Assembly: GCA_001304875.1 (NCBI GenBank)
Contig: BBZO01000011.1
Span: forward strand, 33,274 to 97,273
DNA from: Clostridia bacterium UC5.1-2E3
Lineage (GTDB): Bacteria; Bacillota; Clostridia; Lachnospirales; Lachnospiraceae
Length of the DNA stretch: 64,000 bases
Reading direction: 5' to 3'
The notes below the pieces were generated by a model that saw only the letters and a list, made by a program, of their open reading frames with translations, was not told the origin of the DNA and ran no database searches. Below are positions 57,276 through 64,000 of this stretch, in pieces. Both the position numbers and the translations under genes were made by a program. How positions within the stretch are numbered: the first letter of the stretch is position 1; every line of letters begins with the position of its first letter.

Positions 57276-58874
57276 ATGTCATACACCGCACTGTATAGAA
57301 AATGGCGTCCGGCCACATTTGCCGACGTGAAGGGCCAGGATCACATCGTGAAGACCCTGAAAAATCAAATAACGTCCAAACGCATCGGCCACGCCTATCT
57401 GTTCTGCGGCACGAGAGGAACCGGAAAGACCAGTATCGCGAAGATATTTGCCCGGGCGGTCAACTGCGAGCACCCGGTGGATGGAAGTCCCTGCGGCGAG
57501 TGCGATACCTGTAAAAATATCGCCTCCGGAACCTCCTTAAACGTGGTGGAGATCGATGCGGCCTCCAACAACGGCGTCGAGAATATCCGCGAGATCCGCG
57601 AGCAGGTCCAGTACCCGCCCACGGAAGGAACTTACCGGGTCTACATCATCGACGAGGTGCACATGCTCTCCACGGGCGCGTTCAACGCCCTCTTAAAGAC
57701 ACTGGAGGAACCGCCGTCCTACGTCATCTTCATTCTGGCGACGACGGAGGTTCACAAAATACCGATCACCGTGCTTTCCCGGTGTCAGCGCTATGATTTC
57801 AAGCGCATCACCATCGACACCATCGCTGCCCGGCTGAAGGAGCTGACGGACGCGGAGCAGATCGACGTGGAGGAGCGGGCCCTGCGCTATGTGGCGAAGG
57901 CCGCCGACGGCTCCATGCGCGACGCGCTGAGTCTCCTGGATCAGTGCAGCGCCTTCCACTACGGCGAGACGCTGACCTACGACAACGTCCTGGAGGTTCT
58001 GGGAGCTGTGGACACCAGCATTTTCAGCGAGCTCTTCCGTGCCGTGGCGGAGGACCGGACCACCGACTGCATTTATAAATTAGAAGAAATGGTCATCCAG
58101 GGCCGGGAGCTGGGACAGTTTGTAAATGATTTCATCTGGTACATGAGAAATCTTCTCATTATAAAAACCGCGAAGGACGCGGAAAACATGCTGGACATGT
58201 CCTCGGACAACCTGGCGCTCCTCACAGAGGAGGCCCGTCTGGTGGACACGGAGACACTGATGCGCTATATCCGCATATTTTCAGAGCTCTCCAACCAGCT
58301 GCGCTACGCCAGTCAGAAGCGCGTGCTGATCGAGCTGGCATTCATAAAGCTGACCAGGCCGTCCATGGAGCAGGATTTAAGCTCCATTTTACAGCGGCTT
58401 AACCATATAGAAAAACAGCTGGAAAACGGCCCCGACCTCTCGGCGCTGGCCCGCCTTTCCGCACAGAACCCCGCACCCGGCGGACAGGAGGAGGCTCCGG
58501 CCGGCGGGGACGAGACGGTGACAGTGAAAATCCCGAAGGCGCAGCTTGAGGATTTAAACCAGATAAGCGGCGAGTGGGGTAAAATTATCCGCGAGATGGG
58601 AGGCACCGTCCGGGCCGGATTCAGGGAAACCCGGCTGGAACCGGGCGGAGACGGATGTTTATGTATTGTATTTTCCGATATAAACAGTTATAGTATTGGG
58701 AGCAGGGAGTCCATTCTGACGGATCTGCAGGAGTTTATCGCGCAGAAGTACGGGAAATCCCTGACGTTCAAGACCAGGCTTGCGCAGACCGGAGAGAAGA
58801 AAAATACGGTCTACGTCAGCGACGAGGATTTAAAAGAAAATATCCACATGGATGTTATCATAGAAGAAGACTAA
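57276..58874 (+). CDS. dnaX: DNA polymerase III subunits gamma/tau
   Basis: 532 residues, intact clamp-loader ATPase. [15 protein letters not shown] opening, Walker [10 protein letters not shown], zinc cysteines in [20 protein letters not shown] (cited CGECDTC), Walker [11 protein letters not shown] and sensor 1/SRC motif [10 protein letters not shown]. The tail contains a tau-like linker and a KOW-free C-terminal domain. First gene of the conserved dnaX-ybaB-recR cluster; AGGAGA precedes the ATG, 8 nt after pfkA. Confidence 0.96.
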   Translation: MSYTALYRKWRPATFADVKGQDHIVKTLKNQITSKRIGHAYLFCGTRGTGKTSIAKIFARAVNCEHPVDGSPCGECDTCKNIASGTSLNVVEIDAASNNGVENIREIREQVQYPPTEGTYRVYIIDEVHMLSTGAFNALLKTLEEPPSYVIFILATTEVHKIPITVLSRCQRYDFKRITIDTIAARLKELTDAEQIDVEERALRYVAKAADGSMRDALSLLDQCSAFHYGETLTYDNVLEVLGAVDTSIFSELFRAVAEDRTTDCIYKLEEMVIQGRELGQFVNDFIWYMRNLLIIKTAKDAENMLDMSSDNLALLTEEARLVDTETLMRYIRIFSELSNQLRYASQKRVLIELAFIKLTRPSMEQDLSSILQRLNHIEKQLENGPDLSALARLSAQNPAPGGQEEAPAGGDETVTVKIPKAQLEDLNQISGEWGKIIREMGGTVRAGFRETRLEPGGDGCLCIVFSDINSYSIGSRESILTDLQEFIAQKYGKSLTFKTRLAQTGEKKNTVYVSDEDLKENIHMDVIIEED

Positions 58875-58900
58875 GAAACAAAAACAGGGAGGAATACACC

Positions 58901-59253
58901 ATGGCAAAACGTGGCGGTTTCCCGGGCGGAATGCCCGGCAATATGAACAATATGATGAAGCAGGTGCAGCGTATGCAGCGCCAGATGGAGGAGACGACCA
59001 AGGAGCTGGAGGAGAAGCAGTACGAGGCTTCCGCCGGCGGCGGTGCGGTGAAGGTCACCGTGTCCGGCAAAAGGAGGTCCTTTCCGTGAAACTGGATCCG
59101 GAGGTTGTGGATCCTGACGACATCGAGATGCTGGAGGATCTGATCGTGGCGGCCACCAACGAGGCGTTCCGCCAGATGGAGGAGGACAGCGCCTCCGCCA
59201 TGTCCAAGTTCACCGGCGGCCTCGGCGGTTTGGGCGGAGGTTTCCCGTTCTAA
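58901..59253 (+). CDS. YbaB/EbfC-family nucleoid-associated protein (frameshift)
   Basis: About 117 residues; binds DNA as a dimer and shapes the nucleoid. [18 protein letters not shown] helix, then [20 protein letters not shown] when one A is added in the AAAA run near 59072, then [20 protein letters not shown] and [11 protein letters not shown], ending with a Gly-rich tail. GGGAGG precedes the ATG. It sits between dnaX and recR as usual. Confidence 0.94.
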
Positions 59254-59256
59254 GCT

Positions 59257-59871
59257 ATGGATTACTACAGCAGTCAGATTACGAATTTGATCGAGGAGCT
59301 GTCCAAGCTCCCCGGTATCGGCAGCAAATCGGCCCAGAGGCTGGCGTTTCACATTATCAATATGCCGGCGGAACAGGTAAACCGGCTGTCCAGCGCCATC
59401 ACCGAGGCCAAGAGCAACATCCAGTATTGCAGGGAGTGCTGCACACTGACCGACCGGGAGCTGTGTCCCATCTGCAGCAGCGAGAAAAGGGATCACAGCA
59501 CCATTATGGTGGTGGAAAATACCAGGGATCTTGCGGCGTACGAGAAGACAGGGAGATACGACGGAGTCTACCATGTGCTGCACGGGGCCATTTCCCCGAT
59601 GCTTGGCATAGGTCCGAAGGACATCCGTCTGACGGAGCTGATGCAGAGGCTCCAGGGGGATGTGAAAGAGGTCATCATTGCGACCAACTCCAGTCTCGAG
59701 GGAGAGACGACAGCCATGTATATCAGCAAGCTGGTCAAGCCCACGGGCATCAAGGTCAGCCGCATTGCCAGCGGAGTCCCGGTGGGCGGCGATCTGGAAT
59801 ACATCGACGAGGTCACATTGCTGAGAGCTGGAGGGGCGCATAGAACTATAACTGTAGAATTGAGGAATTAG
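59257..59871 (+). CDS. recR: Recombination protein RecR
   Basis: 204 residues, intact. Helix-hairpin-helix [20 protein letters not shown], Cys4 zinc finger [16 protein letters not shown], Toprim core [20 protein letters not shown] and the C-terminal [14 protein letters not shown]. It helps RecF/RecO load RecA at gaps. Only 3 nt separate it from ybaB and 4 nt from the TPR gene, so the three are co-transcribed. Confidence 0.96.
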   Translation: MDYYSSQITNLIEELSKLPGIGSKSAQRLAFHIINMPAEQVNRLSSAITEAKSNIQYCRECCTLTDRELCPICSSEKRDHSTIMVVENTRDLAAYEKTGRYDGVYHVLHGAISPMLGIGPKDIRLTELMQRLQGDVKEVIIATNSSLEGETTAMYISKLVKPTGIKVSRIASGVPVGGDLEYIDEVTLLRAGGAHRTITVELRN

Positions 59872-59875
59872 AAAG

Positions 59876-62008
59876 ATGCAGAAGATGGATAAGTACGAGT
59901 TCAACATAAAAGTTGAACAGATCAAGAAACTGGTGAACAAGGGAGACTACGAGACGGCGATGAAGATCGCCGATACCATCGACTGGCGCCGCGTGAGAAG
60001 CGCGAGCCTTCTGACTATGGTGGCTCAGATCTACGAGAGAAATGAGGAGTACGAGGACGCCAAGGACATTCTGCTCCTGGCCTTCGAGCGCGCCCCCATC
60101 AGCAAGCGCCTGCTCTACAAGCTGACCGATCTGGCCTCAAGGAGGGAAAGGTGGACGAGGCCGAGGCATACTACAGAGAGTTCTGCGACCTGGCTGCCGA
60201 CGATCCCAGACAGCAGCTTCTCCGCTACATGATCCTGGCGGCGAAGGACGCTCCCCTGGAGCAGCAGATTCATTCTCTCGAGTCCTACTGCAACGAGGAA
60301 CTGGATGAGAAATGGCTCTACCGCCTGGCAGAGCTCTACCATGCGGCAGGCAATCAGAGTGAGTGCGTGCGCATCTGCGACAAGATCATGCTGCTGTTCG
60401 GCCTTGGAAAATACGTGGACAAAGCCATGGAGCTCAAGCAGGAGTTCGCTCCGCTCACCGACTACCAGATGGATCTGGTGGAAAACCGGGACAAATACGA
60501 GCAGAAGCTCCGCCGCGTGGAGCAGGAGTTTGGCAGTGCTCCGGCCGGCAAGGCACCCCAGGAGGAGTATTACGATGAGGAGTCCGCAGAGACAGCCGTT
60601 CCCGAGGAGCTGGCCGAGCTGCATGAGGCAGCCGCTGAGGAGAAGCTGGCCGAGGAAATGTCCAGGATCTCTGTGGAAGAATATACAGAAGAGGAAAATC
60701 CCGCCGAGGAGACCCGCGTGATCGGCGATATCCGCCGTCTCCGTTCCAGAGCCGGAGAGGCCGCCGGGACACAGGCGGAGGAGCCTGCGGACGCGGAAGT
60801 GAAAGCAGCGGCAGACGAAGCGGCTGCAGAGCTGGCCGGGCCGGAGACAGCTGCCGCGGCCGCCGCAGAGACGGAATCCGCACATGAGACGGAGGAGCGT
60901 TTCGCACAGACCAGAGTGATGCCCGCGGATGGAGTTCCCGGAGCTGCCGCGGCAGAAGAGGAGACGCCGGCTGCGGAAGCGGCGCAGAGAGCCATGCGCG
61001 AGTCCGCCGCTGCCGTGCAGGAGACGGCGGTTATCACCGAGGACGACGATATGGAGCTGGAGGACTGGGATGACGATGGAGCCCCGGCCATCGAGCATCT
61101 GATCATAGAGACAGAAGACATGGAGGCAGGTCTCGACAGAGCCTTGGAGGAGCTGCGTGAGATCTACAGAAAAACCGGCGTCAAAAACCCGGTGGCCAAA
61201 ATAAGCGGAGACAAGCTGAATCAGCGAGGCATTCTGGCCAGCGCCAGAAAACTGGCCGGCAAGAACCTGATTGTCGAGAGAGCCGCAGACTTAAATCTGG
61301 CCATGCTGGATGAGCTGGAGACGCTGATGGAGGGCGATACCACCGGTATCCGCGTCATTCTCATTGACACTCCGGCCAGCATCAACTACATTCAGACCAA
61401 GCATCCGGCCATGTACCGCAAATTCCGCACCATCACCTGTCATGCGAAGCGCCAGAGCCAGGTAGATGTGGAGGACGCCATTTTCAGAGAGCTCTCCGCA
61501 AAGAAGGCGGTCGAGAAGCAGACTGCGCCCAGGAAGCCGTGGCGAGAGCCGCCGTGCAGGAGGAGAAAAAGCCAGACGCGAGGAACCGGCGGAGGCAAAG
61601 CCGGTGCGTGAGACCCGCGACGAGAGGCGCCGCAGCGAGGTGGAGATGGACCGCGAGGCCGACCGCATCATGGCCGAGAAGATGGCCGCCGCAGAGCGCG
61701 CAGCCGCCGAGAAACCGGATGACGAAAAGGTTATGGACGTGGAGGAGTTTGCCCAGTACGCCTGCAAATACGCATCCGAGATCGACTGCAGCATCACCGG
61801 CAAGAGCCTTCTGGCCCTCTACGAGAGAATCGAGATGATGGACGAGGACGGCGTGGAGCTCACAAAGCGCGTGGCAGAGGATCTGATCGAGGAGGCCGCC
61901 GACAAGGCCGAGAAGCCCTCCTTCTTCGGAGCGATTCGCGGAATCTTCTCGCCGAAGTACGATAAAGACGGACTTTTAATTTTAAAGGAAAAGAATTTCT
62001 TTGACTAA
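59876..62008 (+). CDS. TPR-containing protein with acidic linker, recR-linked (three frameshifts)
   Basis: About 710 residues restored. N-terminal 180 residues are TPR-like helices (YETAMKIADTIDWRRVRSAS, EAEAYYREFCDLAADDPRQQ). Then a roughly 200-residue Ala/Glu-rich linker with little predicted structure, and a C-terminal region (GILASARKLAGKNLIVERAA, VRVILIDTPASINYIQTKHP-like) with an alpha/beta appearance, ending in SFFGAIRGIFSPKY. Breaks near 60137, 61540 and 61580. Conserved in the dnaX-recR neighbourhood of Lachnospiraceae as far as I recall, without a known function. Its end is 1 nt before the HAD start. Confidence 0.7.
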
Positions 62009-62009
62009 G

Positions 62010-62846
62010 ATGGATATAAAATTGATCGCCCTTGATATGGACGGCACTTTACTGAATGAGAAAAAAGAATTGACGCCGCGGACCCGGAACGCTTTGGAGC
62101 GATGCATCGCCCAGGGCATTCTGGTAGTCCCGGCGACGGGCAGAATACGATCGGGAATCCCCAGAGAGGTGACGGGGATTCCCGGTATCCGTTATGCGGT
62201 AACTGTCAACGGCGCTGTCGTCGTGGACGTGGAACAGGAGACGGTGATTGCCGAGGCGAAGCTTTCCTGGGAGAAGGCCGTCGGGATCCTCGAGACTGTT
62301 TCCCGCTACCCAGTTATGTACGACTGCTATATAGACGGTTTCGGAAAGATAGAGCCCCGTTTCTTCCGTCACTTGGACCGGTACGGCATCGCCCCCAACC
62401 TGTGGCCGCTCATAAAGAGCACCCGCGAGGAGACCGGCGACCTTATCGCCTACGTGCGGGATAACCGGAAAAATGTGGACAAAATCAACCTCTTTTTCAG
62501 CGATCTTGAGCTCCGCGAGCAGTTGAGAGGCATTCTTAAGCAGGATCCTGCCGTCTGTGTCAGCTCCGCGGTCTATAATAACCTGGAAATCAACGATGCC
62601 CAGGCTACAAAAGGCTGTGGTCTCCGCGCGCTGGCCGCTCATTTGGGGCTCGATGTCTCCCAGATTATGGCCTTCGGCGATGGAGAAAATGACCAGACGA
62701 TGATTGAAGCGGCCGGTTTCGGCGTTGCCATGGGAAATGCCGTGGATTCGCTCAAAGCAGCCGCAGACTATGTGACGCTCACAAATGACGAGGACGGCGT
62801 GGCTGCCGCCATAGAAAAATTCATTTTTAATAAGGAAGAAGCATAA
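62010..62846 (+). CDS. Cof-type HAD-IIB phosphatase
   Basis: 278 residues, intact. Motif I LIALDMDGTLLNEKKE (catalytic Asp pair), motif II ATGR, C2 cap with VTVNGAVVVD, and motif IV MAFGDGENDQTMIEAAGFGV followed by MGNAVDSLKAAA. Sugar-phosphate or flavin-phosphate hydrolase of unknown specificity. ATG 62010 is assumed; TTG 62001 is possible and has the better-spaced AAAGGAAA. The stop overlaps the cvpA ATG (TAATG). Confidence 0.92.
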   Translation: MDIKLIALDMDGTLLNEKKELTPRTRNALERCIAQGILVVPATGRIRSGIPREVTGIPGIRYAVTVNGAVVVDVEQETVIAEAKLSWEKAVGILETVSRYPVMYDCYIDGFGKIEPRFFRHLDRYGIAPNLWPLIKSTREETGDLIAYVRDNRKNVDKINLFFSDLELREQLRGILKQDPAVCVSSAVYNNLEINDAQATKGCGLRALAAHLGLDVSQIMAFGDGENDQTMIEAAGFGVAMGNAVDSLKAAADYVTLTNDEDGVAAAIEKFIFNKEEA

Positions 62847-63553
62847 TGATGGAAAATTGGCTGCCAATCGCAGTGGGTGTGTTCTGGGGAGGAATGATCC
62901 TGTACGGACATTACAGAGGCTTTATCCGCCAGGCCGTGTCCATGGCTGCGCTTCTGGTGACCCTGGTTGTCGTGGATCTGTCCATGCCCTACGTGACCGA
63001 CTACCTGAAGAACAGCACATTTGTCTACCAGGCCTTTGAGACGGGGGTGAAAAATGCCACCGGCGTCAACGAACAGATGGAGTCGTCAGTTCCTGCCCAG
63101 CAGCGCATGATCATCGAGAGCTTAAATCTGCCCGAGCAGATCGAGGAAGCCCTTCTTGAAAATAATAATACAGAGATCTATGAGATTCTGGGGGTGGACC
63201 GGTTTACCGACTACATTTCCGGATATCTGACCAATGCATTTATTAATATCGTGGGATTTCTGGTGACTTTTCTGGCGGTGTACTTTTTAATCCGCCTGTT
63301 TATGCGCTGGGCCGATCTGATTGCCAGGCTCCCCATTCTCTCTGGAATCAATCAGCTGGCCGGCGCTGCCCTGGGGGCTCTGGAGGGCCTTATCATTCTC
63401 TGGATCCTCTGTCTCATCGTCACCGTGTTCGCCGCGACCGATCCGGGCCGCGAGATTATGAGCCAGATTAACAACAGTATGTGGCTTAAGTTTATTTATG
63501 ACCACAATATATTGAGTATGCTGGTGGCAGGAGTCATAAAAGGCTTCCTATAA
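62846..63553 (+). CDS. CvpA-family membrane protein
   Basis: 235 residues, intact; four transmembrane helices arranged as in CvpA/colicin V production proteins. The first helices are WLPIAVGVFWGGMILYGHYR, and GFIRQAVSMAALL; the last helix has GAALGALEGLIILWILCLIV, the typical GxxxG-like conserved segment. Terminates an operon with the HAD gene, followed by a strong terminator. Role unclear: envelope homeostasis or biofilm. Confidence 0.88.
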   Translation: MMENWLPIAVGVFWGGMILYGHYRGFIRQAVSMAALLVTLVVVDLSMPYVTDYLKNSTFVYQAFETGVKNATGVNEQMESSVPAQQRMIIESLNLPEQIEEALLENNNTEIYEILGVDRFTDYISGYLTNAFINIVGFLVTFLAVYFLIRLFMRWADLIARLPILSGINQLAGAALGALEGLIILWILCLIVTVFAATDPGREIMSQINNSMWLKFIYDHNILSMLVAGVIKGFL

Positions 63554-63582
63554 ATTGTATCTGAAATAAATACAATTTTCCG

Positions 63583-63627
63583 AAAACTGTGAAAAAAGCG
63601 TCAAAAACGCCGATTCACAGTTTTTTT
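63583..63627 (+). terminator. Terminator after cvpA
   Basis: Stem AAAACTGTGAA / TTCACAGTTTT (63583-63593, 63614-63624) with an inner GCG/CGC pairing, and a run of seven Ts. Confidence 0.9.
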
Positions 63628-63727
63628 ACAATGACCACAAAATATAGTATTTAAGCGGAAAAATCAATATATCTAGTGGTAGAAAAATCCTGTCGAAAAA
63701 TTGTATAAAAAAATGGCACAAATTCCC

Positions 63728-63756
63728 TTGACAACCGTTTGCAGACATGGTATATT
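63728..63756 (+). promoter_or_regulatory. Tandem promoter P1 (probable rRNA operon)
   Basis: Consensus TTGACA (63728-63733), exactly 17 nt, TATATT (63751-63756) preceded by ATGG. First of three similar promoters within 250 nt, with no gene between, pointing out of the window. Confidence 0.82.
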
Positions 63757-63819
63757 AAGGGCCTAACGTGATTATGCACGTTGGAGACAGATTTAAGAGA
63801 AATTAGATCTAAAAAGTAG

Positions 63820-63848
63820 TTGACACAGCTTGAAAGATATGGTATATT
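63820..63848 (+). promoter_or_regulatory. Tandem promoter P2 (probable rRNA operon)
   Basis: TTGACA (63820-63825), 17 nt, TATATT (63843-63848); AAGTAGTTGACA and ATATGGTATATT resemble P1 and P3. It lies 92 bp after P1. Confidence 0.82.
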
Positions 63849-63943
63849 AGATAAGCTGTTGAAACGAACGGCACTTCTTAATACATATCTCCCTGGCTTA
63901 TATATGAAGCTGAGATGTGTAAAAAGAAAAATTAAAAAAGTAG

Positions 63944-63972
63944 TTGACAAACAGAAAACACTGTGATAAACT
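63944..63972 (+). promoter_or_regulatory. Tandem promoter P3 (probable rRNA operon)
   Basis: AAGTAGTTGACA (box 63944-63949), 17 nt, TAAACT (63967-63972), 124 bp after P2. Downstream sequence at the window edge may be the leader of a ribosomal RNA transcript; no 16S sequence is reached. Confidence 0.78.
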
Positions 63973-64000
63973 ACTTAGGCTGTCAGCGAGACAGCGAAGT

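Noticed and set aside
58858..59940. 360-codon open stretch on the minus strand
   Set aside because: It lies opposite ybaB and recR, both with strong family motifs; the minus translation has none.
60115..61098. 327-codon minus-strand open stretch rich in Leu/Gly/Cys
   Set aside because: Mirror of the acidic Ala/Glu-rich linker of the TPR gene; no ribosome site and no motif.
63970..64000. Start of a 16S rRNA or a tRNA gene
   Set aside because: The last bases show no recognisable rRNA 5' sequence or cloverleaf; only promoters are supported.

Overview
The window is a piece of an anaerobic, spore-forming Firmicutes chromosome, most likely a gut Lachnospiraceae (Clostridium cluster XIVa; Enterocloster/Hungatella/Lachnoclostridium-like). 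The evidence is spmA and spmB, a Met T-box before metG, a long Firmicutes SRP RNA, CarD, an anaerobic RNR activase, RraA/UxaA/UxaC sugar-acid genes and moderately high GC. No tRNA, rRNA, CRISPR array, prophage or complete insertion sequence was seen.

Layout. 1-6.7 kb: citrate-lyase-type citDEF, a LysR regulator, a PrpF isomerase, a 2-hydroxyacid dehydrogenase and a DUF1847 protein. 6.8-19.5 kb: spmA and spmB, normally adjacent, are separated by about 11.5 kb. That stretch holds a HigB/HigA-ImmA module with a clear two-operator promoter, a GNAT, an ArsC-like protein, a five-gene nickel/peptide ABC transporter behind a structured leader, larB-larC-larE (nickel-pincer cofactor synthesis; larC and larE read as one frame) and CarD. 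19.5-23.4 kb: a membrane-anchored phosphoesterase, MarR, a lipoprotein, an orphan RelB with a decayed toxin, and remnants of a dehydratase and its GntR regulator. 23.4-35.2 kb: a sugar-acid locus with two SDRs, a LacI regulator, an enolase-superfamily dehydratase, a TRAP transporter, RraA, a split UxaA, UxaC and an esterase. Two matching LacI-type operators lie in its central divergent promoter region. 35.3-46 kb: Rpn nuclease, PH-domain and DUF885 proteins, T-box/metG, TraX, tatD, rsmA, nagB and a DUF6128-like protein. 46-64 kb: NrdG-like activase, tadA, a J-domain/TPR protein, AAA/DUF4143 ATPase, LysR with M20 amidohydrolase and SLC13 transporter, ffs, pfkA, dnaX, ybaB, recR, a TPR protein, HAD, cvpA. 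The window ends with three tandem strong promoters typical of an rRNA operon just outside it.

A dominant property is about 60 apparent frameshifts over more than 35 genes, including essential ones (metG, rsmA, tadA, pfkA). In cases I could resolve, one base is missing, usually from a short homopolymer. I read most as sequence or assembly errors and give each gene its reconstructed full extent. Genuine decay is called only where sequence is truly missing (the RelE/YafQ toxin, the dehydratase and GntR remnants).
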